Position numbers and translations under genes: made by a program
Part shown: one piece after another, positions 8,360 to 15,701 of the stretch
How the letters are laid out: each line of letters starts with the position of its first letter
Position numbering within the stretch: position 1 is the first letter of the stretch
Source of the DNA: Streptomyces huiliensis
GTDB taxonomy: Bacteria > Actinomycetota > Actinomycetes > Streptomycetales > Streptomycetaceae
Assembly (NCBI RefSeq): GCF_020037025.1
Contig: NZ_JAIQLH010000016.1
Coordinates: 1-55,590, forward strand
DNA length: 55,590 nucleotides
Reading direction: 5' to 3'
The notes under the pieces: model-generated
The model's database searches: none
Told to the model about the DNA's origin: nothing
Seen by the model: the letters and a program-made list of their open reading frames with translations, nothing else

Positions 8360-8416
8360 GACTCTCCCCTTGGTCGTGACGGCGACGACGCCACGCACGA
8401 TGCGGACGCCGTGCAG

Positions 8417-8437
8417 AAACTATACGCCGTGAAGTTT
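8417..8437. promoter_or_regulatory. 21-bp palindromic TetR-type operator
   Basis: Sequence pattern AAACT-N2-ACG-N-CGT-N2-AGTTT, symmetric at every position except two per arm and the centre. It lies midway between the divergent reductase (start 8359) and TetR (start about 8479) genes, the usual place for a TetR autoregulatory operator. Confidence 0.75.
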
Positions 8438-8478
8438 GCACACAAGGCTCAGTTCCGAGGCGCTGTACGGTGGCGTCC

Positions 8479-9273
8479 GTGGAGAGCGAGACGGTGAGCG
8501 AGACGACGGGACGCGGGACGCCGGCAGGACGCAGCACGACGACGGGACGCGGGACGACGACGGGGCGCAGGACGACAGGGCGCCGCGAGCGCCTGCGCGC
8601 CGAGACGACGGCGGAAATCAAGAAGGTCGCCCTCGAACTGATGGCCTCCGGCGGCCCCGACGCCATCACCCTCCGGGCCATCGCCCGTGAGATGGGCATG
8701 ACCGCCAACGCCATCTACGGCTACTTCGCCACCCGGGACGACCTGGTCACCGCACTCGTCCACGACGTCTACACCGCCCTGGCCGACGCCGTGGACGCCG
8801 CCTGGGAGGCGACCTCCGGCCAGGGCCCGGCCGACCGGATCCGGGCCTGGGCACACGCCTTCCGCGACTGGTCCCTGGCCAACCGGGAGGGTTTCCGCCT
8901 GATTTACGGCGACCCCGTTCCCGGCTACCGGGCGCCGGAAGGCGGCGCCGCACCGGAGGCCGCACGCCGGGTCTGCACCGGCCTCGCCGGCCTGGCGGAC
9001 GCCGCCTGGCCGCAGGCCGCGCACCTCTACGCCGACAGCGAGTTCGACTGGCCCGACTTCGACGCGGGCCTGCTGGACAAGGTCCGCCCGGCCTTCCCGG
9101 ACCTCCCACCCGCCGCCGTGGCCCTCGCCCTGCGCATCTGGGGGCACCTGCACGGCCTGGTGTCCCTGGAGGTCTACGGCCACCTGCGGACCCAGACGGT
9201 CAGCCCGGACAAGCTGTTCCGCGAGGAACTCGCCGCACAGCTACGGTCACTGGGCCTCGCGAGCGGCCGCTAG
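8479..9273 (+). CDS. TetR/AcrR family regulator with WHG-type C-terminal domain
   Basis: 264 residues from the GTG at 8479; an in-frame GTG at 8470 is also possible. TACGGT ends seven bases before 8479, consistent with a leaderless transcript. A Thr/Gly/Arg-rich N-terminal tail is built from repeated GGGACG-type DNA. The DNA-binding domain then runs about residues 40-90 (ALELMASGGPDAITLRAIAREMGMTANAIYGYFATRDDL). The ligand domain contains WGHLHGLVSLEVYGHL, the motif of WHG-domain TetR proteins. It probably represses itself and the divergent NAD(P)-binding reductase through the 21-bp palindrome. Confidence 0.9.
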   Translation: MESETVSETTGRGTPAGRSTTTGRGTTTGRRTTGRRERLRAETTAEIKKVALELMASGGPDAITLRAIAREMGMTANAIYGYFATRDDLVTALVHDVYTALADAVDAAWEATSGQGPADRIRAWAHAFRDWSLANREGFRLIYGDPVPGYRAPEGGAAPEAARRVCTGLAGLADAAWPQAAHLYADSEFDWPDFDAGLLDKVRPAFPDLPPAAVALALRIWGHLHGLVSLEVYGHLRTQTVSPDKLFREELAAQLRSLGLASGR

Positions 9274-9339
9274 CGCCGCGACCGTGTACGTGCCGTCGGC
9301 GATCGGCACCACCCGATCCGCACCGCGCCGAGACGGGCG

Positions 9340-9666
9340 TCACTTCCCGCGTGCGCCGGGTTCCGCGCGGATGGATTCCTGGTAGACGTCCGCGTAGGTA
9401 GGCGAGCCCTCGACCAGCTCGTCGCAGAACGCGGCGACGTCGGTGCCGATGAGCTCCAGGACGCCCTTGCCCGCGGCGACGCCCTCCTCGAAGAAGTCGA
9501 CGATCCCGGGGAGCAGGGGCCCGTCGGGCAGGCTGACCGGCCCGACCTTGAACAGGTACTTCTGCATCTCCTTGTAGACGATCCGGTAGTCCGGCGGGAG
9601 AGCCTTGACCCGGGCCGCGTGCGCCCGCCACCGCTTCTTGCCCTCGATGATGTCCTGGATGCTCAC
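9340..9666 (-). CDS. DUF1048 family protein (1)
   Basis: 108 residues: MSIQDIIEGKKRWRAHAARVKALPPDYRIVYKEMQKYLFK, followed by LPGIVDFFEEGVAAGKGVLELIGTDVAAFCDELVEG. This is the helical DUF1048 pattern, a small cytosolic family encoded after PadR regulators in Gram-positives. The GTG start at 9666 has GGGAGG upstream and lies one base after the stop of the preceding DUF1048 gene, so the three genes form an operon padR-DUF1048-DUF1048. Biochemical role unknown. Confidence 0.88.
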   Translation of the reverse strand: MSIQDIIEGKKRWRAHAARVKALPPDYRIVYKEMQKYLFKVGPVSLPDGPLLPGIVDFFEEGVAAGKGVLELIGTDVAAFCDELVEGSPTYADVYQESIRAEPGARGK

Positions 9667-9667
9667 G

Positions 9668-10024
9668 TCAGCCTCCCAGCCTGCTCAGTTTCCTCGCGAC
9701 GTTCCTGTTCAACTGCTCGCGCCACCGGTCGCGATGGGTCCGGGCCCCTTCCCCGCCGGCCAGCGCGGCGCAGAAGCCCCGGATGTCGTCGCCGAGCACC
9801 TCGTGGGCGCCCTGCCCGTCCGCCGCCGCCACTTCGAGCAGCCCCAGGGCCGCGTCGAGGATCGGCATCAGGTTGCGGCCTGTGAAGTCCCCGTGAGGGA
9901 TGAGGTGGGCGGTGATCTGCCCCCACGCCGCCCGGTGGTCGTCCGGCAGGGCCTCGGCCCGGGCTTCGAACGCCTTCCATTCCCTGGTGAGATCGCTGCC
10001 GGTGACCTTCTCCCAGAAGTTCAT
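9668..10024 (-). CDS. DUF1048 family protein (2)
   Basis: 118 residues beginning MNFWEKVTGSDLTREWKAFEARAEALPDDHRAAWGQITAHL, then LLEVAAADGQGAHEVLGDDIRGFCAALAG. It is a diverged paralogue of the next gene, sharing the pattern aromatic-x-W-helix-LPxDYR/H...GxD(I/V)xxFCxxL. ATG at 10024 overlaps the padR stop by four bases (ATGA) with GGAGGGCGGGAG just upstream, indicating translational coupling. It may form a heterodimer with its paralogue; this is inference. Confidence 0.88.
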   Translation of the reverse strand: MNFWEKVTGSDLTREWKAFEARAEALPDDHRAAWGQITAHLIPHGDFTGRNLMPILDAALGLLEVAAADGQGAHEVLGDDIRGFCAALAGGEGARTHRDRWREQLNRNVARKLSRLGG

Positions 10025-10347
10025 CTCCCGCCCTCCCTGAGCCTGTCGATGCGTGATGAGACGTACTGCCACTTCGCCCAGAACTTCGCGAGTTCCTCGC
10101 GTCCGGCGTCGTTGAGCGCGTAGAACTTCCGCGGCGGACCGACCTCCGACGGCCGCTTCGCCACCTGGACGAGCCCGTTCCTCTCCAGCCGAAGCAAGAT
10201 GGTGTACACCGTCCCCTCGATGACGTCGCTGAAGCCGAGTTCGTTCAGCCGGCGGGTGATGGCGTACCCGTAGGTCTCCTCGTTGCCGATGATCTCCAGC
10301 ACGCACCCTTCGAGCGTGCCCTTCAACATCTCCGTCAGGTCGTCCAT
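10021..10347 (-). CDS. PadR family transcriptional regulator
   Basis: 108 residues: MDDLTEMLKGTLEGCVLEIIGNEETYGYAITRRLNELGF, the PadR winged helix with the ETYGY motif, then EGTVYTILLRLERNGLV (recognition helix), RKFYALNDAGREEL (wing) and a short C-terminal dimer helix. It is the first gene of the padR-DUF1048-DUF1048 operon and presumably represses it. PadR-DUF1048 pairs usually react to membrane or antibiotic stress; no signal can be read here. The upstream region contains a long interrupted palindrome. Confidence 0.92.
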   Translation of the reverse strand: MDDLTEMLKGTLEGCVLEIIGNEETYGYAITRRLNELGFSDVIEGTVYTILLRLERNGLVQVAKRPSEVGPPRKFYALNDAGREELAKFWAKWQYVSSRIDRLREGGR

Positions 10348-10370
10348 CGCGGGTGCTCCTCAGCCCTGAG

Positions 10371-10420
10371 CCAGTACTACGTGCTACCGAGTACCGCTAT
10401 AACGTACCACCGAGTACTGG
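10371..10420. promoter_or_regulatory. PadR operator/promoter region
   Basis: Exact inverted arms CCAGTACT (10371-10378) and AGTACTGG (10413-10420) enclose two related half-sites, AGTACTACGTGCTACC and, on the other strand, AGTACTCGGTGGTACG. On the minus strand TATAGC between them can serve as the -10 box of padR. Confidence 0.55.
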
Positions 10421-10515
10421 AGGACGGCGATACCGATCGGGGATCCGGGCGTCGCGCTGGCGGCCCACGGCGACAGACAAGTTCCGGCCGAACAGCCGGG
10501 GCGGCGGCTCAGTGG

Positions 10516-11340
10516 GTGACGCTGTCGGGGATCTTGCAATGTGTTTCCAGACTCGGAAGCAGGCGGTTGACGATCCGCGCTCTTGGTCGGGTGATCCCTG
10601 GAAGGCCGGCCGACAGACAGATGCCACCCGGTACATCCGTGACGCGGCCGAGTCCGTGAGGCGTTCATCGCCGCCGGCTGGGGTGTGACAGTCCGGCACG
10701 CCGGCGGCCTTGAGGCAGGGGAAGGCGCTACGGCCCGGATCCCGATCCTCGTCGAGCCGGAAACCGAGTCGGGGACGTATGCCGGTTCGGTGTCGGTGAG
10801 CAGTCCTGATGACCGGAACCCGGGCAACAACCGACAGCCGTTCGAGTTCGCCGTCGTCGAATCGGTCCAAGGGAGCTGATCACGATTCTCCTCCCGTTGC
10901 GGCGGCGGGAGGAGAGACAGCGTTCTCGTCCTGGCCGCGTACCCCCGTCGCACCGCCCACGGCCGTGCCGCTCTCCGCGCCGTCGTCAACGCCCGGCCCC
11001 CGCAGGGTCAGCCCTGGAGGAGGGCCCCGGCCTCTGCGGCGGGGCGGCCGGTGCTGGTCGGGTCGGCGGTCGTGTCGTCGCGAGGAGACGGGACGCGCGG
11101 TGATGGATGTGCGGCGGGGACCGCGGCCTCTTGCGCCTTCACCGGCGCGGTCCCGGCCGCGTGGCCCCACTCTTCCGTGCCCAGCCCAACCTGCTCCTGC
11201 GGCGCCTGACGTGCGATTTGGATCATCCAGTTCCATTCCGAGCGCGTACTTGAAATCGGTTCGGCAGCGGACGGCGCGCGGAGACCGTCCGCCGCCTGAA
11301 CCTCTGAGCTCTCACTCTCCAAGATCCCCGACAGCGTCAC
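10516..11340. mobile_element. Possible 825-bp element with 21-bp inverted ends (no intact gene)
   Basis: GTGACGCTGTCGGGGATCTT-G occurs at 10516-10536 on the plus strand and, exactly inverted, at 11320-11340. A third copy lies at 17682-17702. Inverted ends around DNA with no intact gene suggest a non-autonomous element or a dead IS. No clear target duplication was seen. Inside are only low-quality open frames and one plausible gene tail (10643-10879). The stretch 10348-11344 otherwise shows no convincing gene. Confidence 0.4.
10643..10879 (+). pseudogene. C-terminal fragment of a surface-type (DUF11/CARDB-like) protein
   Basis: The open reading in this frame gives EAFIAAGWGVTVRHAGGL, then GATARIPILVEPETESGTYAG and SVSVSSPDDRNPGNNR before a stop. 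SPDDRNPGNNR is the typical end of a DUF11/Ig-like repeat of secreted proteins. No upstream coding part is present (a stop lies at 10640), so this is a severed tail about 78 codons long, inside the putative 825-bp element. Confidence 0.35.
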
Positions 11341-11344
11341 GTTG

Positions 11345-11716
11345 TCAGGCTTCGCGGACGAAAGTGGCGCAGTCCGGACAGTCGTCGAGATACCGGTGCC
11401 GGCACTCGACGGTGTGCCGCAGGAAGGTGATCGCCTCCTGCCTCTGGAGGACTTCGCCTTCAAGTGCGGCGATCTTCGCCAGCACGACCGCCTGCGCCGC
11501 CGACTTCTTCGGCGCCATGGCGGCGGTGACCTCGGGCAACGACAGCCCGACGCGCCGCAGCTTCAGCACCGTGCGCGCCTGCTCCACGGCGTCCTCGTCG
11601 TAGACGCGGTAGCCGTTGCCATCACGACGCACGGTGAGCGCCCCGACATCTTCCCAGTGCCGCAACACATGCGCCTCGATCCCGAGTTCCGCCGCCACTT
11701 CTCCGATCGTCCTCAC
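11345..11716 (-). CDS. MerR family transcriptional regulator
   Basis: 123 residues. MRTIGEVAAELGIEAHVLRHWEDVGALTVRR is the MerR winged-helix start, followed by NGYRVYDEDAVEQARTVLKLRRVGLSLPEV, then a dimerisation coiled coil with HRYLDDCPDCATFVREA at the C-terminus. Two Cys in CPDC could bind metal or sense thiols. The start is one of two adjacent GTG codons (11719 or 11716). It is divergent from a NAD(P)-binding reductase gene, whose promoter has the long spacer typical of MerR-activated promoters. Confidence 0.88.
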   Translation of the reverse strand: MRTIGEVAAELGIEAHVLRHWEDVGALTVRRDGNGYRVYDEDAVEQARTVLKLRRVGLSLPEVTAAMAPKKSAAQAVVLAKIAALEGEVLQRQEAITFLRHTVECRHRYLDDCPDCATFVREA

Positions 11717-11726
11717 CACGCGCGCC

Positions 11727-11764
11727 TTGCCTTCATGTCGACCTGAACCCTTAGCGTCCCGATC
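11727..11764 (+). promoter_or_regulatory. MerR-type promoter with 19-bp spacer, leaderless
   Basis: TTGCCT (11727-11732), then 19 bases, then TAGCGT (11752-11757). The ATG of the next gene starts seven bases after the -10 box, so its transcript is probably leaderless. Inverted arms TTCA and TGAA (11732-11747) lie in the spacer, where MerR regulators bind. Confidence 0.6.
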
Positions 11765-12649
11765 ATGCCTGACACCACCACGGCCCCCACGGGCTCCCCT
11801 CGCCCTCCGTCGATCCTGGTCACCGGCGCCACCGGCAACCTCGGCCGCGAGGTCGTCGACCGCCTCCACGCACACGGCGCGCGCGTACGATGCCTCGCGC
11901 GCGGCCAGGCCGGTCCTCGCCCCGGAGTCGAGTGGGCGGTCGGCGACCTCACGGACCCCGCCGCCGTGCGCGCGGCGCTCGTGGGCATCGACGCCGTCTT
12001 CCTGATCTGGCCGCTCCTCGACGCCGCCCCCGCCCACGGCCTGATCGCGGAACTCGTCGCGGCGGCGCCCCGCGTCGTCTACCTGTCCTCGACGGCCATC
12101 GCCGACGAGGCCGCCCGCCAGAGCGATCCCATCGTCCAGGTGCACGCGGACATGGAAGCCCTGCTGCGCGACGCCGGTCTGCGCCCCACGGTGCTGCGCA
12201 GCGACACCCTGGCGTCCAACGCCCGCGGTTGGGCGTCCCAGTTGAAGGCGGGCGACGTGATATCGGGCCCGGACGTCGCGCGCACGGCCGTCGTCGACGA
12301 GCGCGACGTCGCCGATGCCGTCGTGGCGGCCCTGCTCGCACACCCCGACCGACTCGATCGCGAACCGTACGTGCTGACCGGACCCGAGGTACTGAGCCGT
12401 GCCGGCCAGGTCGTCCTCCTCGGCACCGCCCTCGGGCGCCGACTGCGCTTCCAGGCGGTCACCGCCGAGCTCGCACGGTCGCGCATGCTCGCGGACGGAC
12501 GTTCCGAGCGGCTGGTCGAAGCGCTGATCGCCGCCTCACTGCGGCGTCCGGAGTCCCATCGCACCACCGACCACGTCGAGCGCCTCACCGGCCGACCGGC
12601 CGGCACCTTCGCGAGGTGGGCGATCGACCACGCGGCCGAGTTCAGCTGA
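11765..12649 (+). CDS. NAD(P)-binding NmrA-like reductase
   Basis: 294 residues with a short disordered start, then SILVTGATGNLGREVVDRL (GATGNLG, Rossmann loop about residues 21-27), ARVRCLARG as the second strand, VVYLSSTAIADEAARQSDPI, a helical region with LRSDTLASNARGWASQL, and a C-terminal RLTGRPAGTFARWAIDHAAEF segment shared with NmrA/azoreductase-like atypical SDRs. Such proteins are often induced by electrophiles under MerR control. No Tyr-x3-Lys pair is evident. It probably forms a one-gene regulon with the divergent MerR gene. Confidence 0.88.
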   Translation: MPDTTTAPTGSPRPPSILVTGATGNLGREVVDRLHAHGARVRCLARGQAGPRPGVEWAVGDLTDPAAVRAALVGIDAVFLIWPLLDAAPAHGLIAELVAAAPRVVYLSSTAIADEAARQSDPIVQVHADMEALLRDAGLRPTVLRSDTLASNARGWASQLKAGDVISGPDVARTAVVDERDVADAVVAALLAHPDRLDREPYVLTGPEVLSRAGQVVLLGTALGRRLRFQAVTAELARSRMLADGRSERLVEALIAASLRRPESHRTTDHVERLTGRPAGTFARWAIDHAAEFS

Positions 12650-12822
12650 GCGTACGCACCGCGAGGTCGTCACCCGGGCTCACGGGAAGGGACCGGCCGT
12701 TGTCCGTGTCAGTGAGCGCGATGCACACGGCCGGCCGGGCCTGGACGAATGCCCGGCCGTGGGCAGCCGCCGGTGCCGCGACAGCGCTTCTTGCCCCTTT
12801 GACCCCGCCGGGCCGGCCCTCA

Positions 12823-13566
12823 TCAGCCCACCGAGGCGATGATGCAACCGCTCTTCCCTTCGGCGCCGCTCACGCTGCGCCCATACACGGTGTAATTGGC
12901 ACCGGCACCGCCGATTCCCGCCGACGGACAGGCACTCGGCAGCGCGATGCCGGGGCGGCCCGGCTTGCCGTGCAGCTCACCGGACTGCCTGACAGCCCCG
13001 CTCTGCCCGGGTACGACCGTGCACGAACCCAGGCCCTGGCCCGTGCCACCGGCGCCCGCCGCACCGGTCTCCCCCTTTTTGTCTCCCACAGCACGCGTGC
13101 CACCGCCTCCCCCTTGTCCTCCGAAGGCGCTGAGGTCGAGCTTGCGGTCGAAGTTCGAGGACACGAAGGACCGTGAACCCGGCTTACCCGGGTTGCCGTC
13201 GCTGTAGTCGCCGCCCTTGGGTGTGCCGCCCGCTCCACCCCCGCCCACGAACAGGCTCAACGTCTCGTTCGAGAGGGTGTAGTACGTGCACGTCAGCGCG
13301 CCGCCGCCACCGCCGCTCCCGCCGCCCCCGCCCGTGATGGGCATGGTGACACCGGCCGAACCGCTCGCCCCTCCCCCGCCTCCCCCGCCGATGATCGTGA
13401 GCTCGACCTTGGTTCCGAACCGGGTGTAAATCGAGTACGAACCGGGGGTGTTGAACACCTTCAACTGGGCCGCCGAGGCGGGCGGGGCGGCGAACTGGCC
13501 GGACATCACGACGGCGAACGCCGCCCCCACAGCGGCGAGTCGACGCACACCTGGAAGAGGAGTCAT
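12823..13566 (-). CDS. Secreted glycine-rich protein
   Basis: 247 residues. It has a signal peptide (RRLAAVGAAFAVVMSGQFAA with an ASA-A cleavage site), then VFNTPGSYSIYTRFGTKVELTIIG. Long glycine runs follow (GGGGGGGASGSAG; GGGGGSGGGGGALTC; GGQGGGGGTRAVG), ending in YTVYGRSVSGAEGKSGCII. This is the pattern of glycine-rich exported proteins of actinomycetes, probably a polyproline-II or beta bundle. Cysteines at CTYY, GSCTV, SACPS and GCII could form two disulfides. Start ATG 13566 is chosen because the signal peptide follows directly. Function unknown. Confidence 0.8.
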   Translation of the reverse strand: MTPLPGVRRLAAVGAAFAVVMSGQFAAPPASAAQLKVFNTPGSYSIYTRFGTKVELTIIGGGGGGGASGSAGVTMPITGGGGGSGGGGGALTCTYYTLSNETLSLFVGGGGAGGTPKGGDYSDGNPGKPGSRSFVSSNFDRKLDLSAFGGQGGGGGTRAVGDKKGETGAAGAGGTGQGLGSCTVVPGQSGAVRQSGELHGKPGRPGIALPSACPSAGIGGAGANYTVYGRSVSGAEGKSGCIIASVG

Positions 13567-13665
13567 GCGCCAAGCCAAGCAGCCTGCCCCGACTCGGACG
13601 GCTTCCGGGACGGCAATCCATCCGAAGGTGTGCTTCAGGCGACGACAGCAGCGCCTGACGCTTCG

Positions 13666-13881
13666 TCAGGTGAGATGCGGGCCGGGGGCATCCCCGGGCG
13701 CGACGGCCGCTCCCCGTCCCCGGCCCGGCCCCCAGTGCGCCACGTACAGGTGCAGCCCTCTGGCGGCCATCACGCGCTCCCCCTCGGCCCGGTCGCCGGT
13801 ACGCAGTGCGTGGACGAACTCGCCCTTCGAACGGACGCACTCCGGGCACCCCGCACCCTGCCCACCGTTCACCGTCACCAC
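13666..13881 (-). CDS. Small hypothetical protein with CPEC motif
   Basis: About 71 residues: VVTVNGGQGAGCPECVRSKG, then EFVHALRTGDRAEGERVMAARG and LHLYVAHWG. A Cys pair (CPEC) and a trailing His suggest a small metal-binding fold, though not proven. GGGAGGGG lies before the double GTG start, which overlaps the stop of the gene upstream. The last 20 residues are Pro/Gly-rich. Small genes of this kind commonly sit opposite XRE-DUF5753 regulators in Streptomyces. Confidence 0.6.
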   Translation of the reverse strand: MVTVNGGQGAGCPECVRSKGEFVHALRTGDRAEGERVMAARGLHLYVAHWGPGRGRGAAVAPGDAPGPHLT

Positions 13882-14096
13882 CTGCGCCCCTCCCGGTTGA
13901 GCTCGCTCACGCGGGCACGGAGTCTGTCGGTGGCGGTGGCGCGGCGGTAGCACGCGGGCCGCCAGGTCCGCCCGCCGCCGAGGGGACGGAGGGTGATCTG
14001 CCGGGTGGCCTGGTCCCATCCGACGACGACGCCGAACCGGTCGAGTTCGGTGTCGAGGATGAGTTCGAGCGGTTGAGGAACCCAGTCGTCAACCAC
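13875..14096 (-). CDS. Small hypothetical protein
   Basis: About 73 residues from GTG 14096: VDDWVPQPLELILDTELDRF, GVVVGWDQATRQITLRPLGGG, then ATATDRLRARVSELNREGRRW. It looks like a compact beta domain followed by a basic helix. GAGGTG precedes the start, which overlaps the tail of an upstream remnant by eight bases (GTGGTTGA); its own stop overlaps the next GTG. The tight overlaps indicate one translationally coupled unit transcribed away from the XRE gene. Function unknown. Confidence 0.6.
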   Translation of the reverse strand: MVDDWVPQPLELILDTELDRFGVVVGWDQATRQITLRPLGGGRTWRPACYRRATATDRLRARVSELNREGRRW

Positions 14097-14225
14097 GATG
14101 CACCTCGTCCCCGTGCCGCAGCCCCTCCCGCCGCAGCAACTCCACGCGCTTCCAGTCGCCGGCCCGCTCGGCGGCGTACCGCGCTTCGCCGCGCCCCGAC
14201 CCCGAAGGACATGTGCGTCACGCGG
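14089..14225 (-). pseudogene. Remnant of a small gene upstream of the coupled pair
   Basis: Reading into the stop at 14089 gives RYAAERAGDWKRVELLRREG then LRHGDEVHRG, a credible helical protein end. The frame is closed by a stop at about 14223 and holds no ATG/GTG/TTG near its beginning. It is probably the tail of a third gene whose 5' part is lost. Confidence 0.35.
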
Positions 14226-14340
14226 CACCCCTCACGCGATACGCCGACTCGATCATTTGTGCGCCTCCCTGCCGTCCACAGAGCGCAACTTCACGCCCCA
14301 CCAGCAGAGTTGCGCGGGTCACACCGGGCACGCAACACTT

Positions 14341-14373
14341 CGTGTCGTGTCAGTGACTCACTGACACGACACG
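14341..14373. promoter_or_regulatory. 33-bp perfect palindrome, likely XRE operator
   Basis: CGTGTCGTGTCAGTGA, one central C, then TCACTGACACGACACG: 16-bp arms without mismatch, ending 20 bases before the XRE-DUF5753 start. Its GTGTCAGTGA core and position suggest an autoregulatory operator that could also serve the divergent small genes. Confidence 0.75.
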
Positions 14374-14393
14374 TGATCATGGTTGGAGGGGGC

Positions 14394-15341
14394 ATGTCCG
14401 CCCGCAACGCCGCCAGCGTCGCCCCGGGAGGGCGTCGCGCGTTCGGTCAACTGCTCGCGCACTACCGGCGGCAGGCTGGAGAGACACAGGAATCACTGGC
14501 CCCGCAGATCCTCTGCGAGCGGTCGGTGCTGAGCCGGATCGAGACCGGCGACAGGGTACCGAGCGAACCGCTGGTGAAGAGATGCGACAAGACGCTGAAG
14601 ACCGGCGGTGCGCTGCACAAGTTGTGGCGGGAGACCGACTGGTATCCCGATCAGGCGTATCCGGACTGGTTTCAGCGACGACTGAACCTTGAGGCCAAGG
14701 CAGTATCTGTCAGCGCGTTTCAGGAGCAGGTCATGCCTGGACTGCTACAGAGCGAGGAGTACGTACACGCGCTGTTCTCCACCGACCCGGACCCGGCGAG
14801 AAGGGAACAGCGCATCCGGACTCGTTTGGCCAGACAAGAGCGGTTCCTTCGTCCGGACGGTCCGCTTCTCATCGCCGTCGTGGACGAGAGTGCCTTGCGC
14901 AACGTGGTCGGGTCCCCGCAAGTGATGGCGGCGCAGTGCCGGTTCCTGCTGGACGTCGGCAAACTCCCCAACATCCGCATTCAGGTAGCACCGGCGAGTG
15001 ACAGCAAACTCATGCGTCCCCGAACGTCGATGACCATCCTAAAACTCCCCGACGGAGAGGAATGGGTGTACTACGAATCGCTGGACCGGGGTCACTTCAG
15101 CGATGATCCGGCAGTCGTCGCCCGCCACGCCCAGAGCTACGATGTCCTCAGGGCTGACTGCCTGTCGGCAAGCGATTCCGCTGCTTTTATCGAAGATGCG
15201 CTGGAAGAGTACGGGAGGGATCGTGAAAGTCAGTACAAGCGTCGCATGCTGGGTGAAGAGCAGCCACAGCCACCCCGACGGCACCAACTGCGTGGAAATC
15301 GGCCTAGGTACCCCCGACTCCACCCCCGTCCGGGACAGTAA
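14394..15341 (+). CDS. XRE family regulator, DUF5753 domain
   Basis: 315 residues. The helix-turn-helix (FGQLLAHYRRQAGETQESLAPQILCERSVLSRIETGDRVPSE) is followed by the DUF5753 sensor domain (LNLEAKAVSVSAFQEQVMPGLLQSEEYVHALF ... YYESLDRGHFSDDPAVVARHAQSYDVLRADCLSASDSAAFIEDALEEY). GGAGGGGGC sits just before ATG 14394. Family members usually end soon after the last helix; here the frame runs about 40 extra, Arg/Pro-rich residues into the DUF397 gene (QPQPPRRHQLRGNRPRYPRLH), a 119-base overlap that suggests loss of the original stop. It partners the DUF397 genes, as in bldB/whiJ-like systems. Confidence 0.92.
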   Translation: MSARNAASVAPGGRRAFGQLLAHYRRQAGETQESLAPQILCERSVLSRIETGDRVPSEPLVKRCDKTLKTGGALHKLWRETDWYPDQAYPDWFQRRLNLEAKAVSVSAFQEQVMPGLLQSEEYVHALFSTDPDPARREQRIRTRLARQERFLRPDGPLLIAVVDESALRNVVGSPQVMAAQCRFLLDVGKLPNIRIQVAPASDSKLMRPRTSMTILKLPDGEEWVYYESLDRGHFSDDPAVVARHAQSYDVLRADCLSASDSAAFIEDALEEYGRDRESQYKRRMLGEEQPQPPRRHQLRGNRPRYPRLHPRPGQ

Positions 15342-15417
15342 AAGGCCGGACGGCCCCGTCCTGCGGTTCTCCGCCGCCGCGTTCTCGGGGTTCATATCCT
15401 CCCTCAAGGAAAAATGA
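15223..15417 (+). CDS. DUF397 protein (1)
   Basis: 64 residues: MKVSTSVACWVKSSHSHPDGTNCVEIG, then PVRDSKRPDGPVLRFSAAAFSGFISSLK, the standard DUF397 pattern (W-x-KSS-S ... NCVE ... VRDSK ... F). The GTG start follows GGGAGGGATC. It lies partly inside the upstream XRE frame and overlaps the next DUF397 gene by four bases (ATGA). DUF397 proteins act together with XRE-DUF5753 regulators in developmental or antibiotic control, probably as an interacting antitoxin-like partner. Confidence 0.88.
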   Translation: MKVSTSVACWVKSSHSHPDGTNCVEIGLGTPDSTPVRDSKRPDGPVLRFSAAAFSGFISSLKEK

Positions 15418-15620
15418 GTACCGATATGGATGCATGGGTCAAGAGCAGCTACAGCGGCCGGGACGGCACAGACTGCGTCGAATGGGCGCCCGCGTCCGGA
15501 GCATCCGGCGCGATCCCCGTCCGCGACAGCAAGCGCCCCACCGGCCCCATGCTGCGCATCCCCGCGAACGCCTTCGCGAGCCTGGTGACCGCCATCAAGA
15601 ATGACACTCTCAACGCCTAG
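15414..15620 (+). CDS. DUF397 protein (2)
   Basis: 68 residues: MSTDMDAWVKSSYSGRDGTD, CVEWAPASGASGAIPVRDSK, RPTGPMLRIPANAFASLVTA. It is a paralogue of the preceding DUF397 gene and translationally coupled to it by ATGA. Two adjacent DUF397 partners beside one XRE gene are common in Streptomyces and may compete for the regulator. A strong terminator follows 24 bases after the stop. Confidence 0.9.
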   Translation: MSTDMDAWVKSSYSGRDGTDCVEWAPASGASGAIPVRDSKRPTGPMLRIPANAFASLVTAIKNDTLNA

Positions 15621-15643
15621 GCTGAGCAGAGAAGTCGACAAAA

Positions 15644-15678
15644 GGAGCCCCGTCCGCCGCGACAGCGGACGGGGCTCC
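15644..15678. terminator. Stem-loop terminator after DUF397 operon
   Basis: A perfect 14-bp stem, GGAGCCCCGTCCGC (15644-15657) pairing with GCGGACGGGGCTCC (15665-15678), with a seven-base loop. No long T run follows, as is usual in Streptomyces. Confidence 0.85.
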
Positions 15679-15701
15679 CCCATGCCTCAGGGAGGACGAC
15701 C

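Noticed and set aside
10353..10688. 111-codon plus-strand ORF after padR
   Set aside because: It covers the padR operator region and the element end, has no ribosome site and no protein-like pattern.
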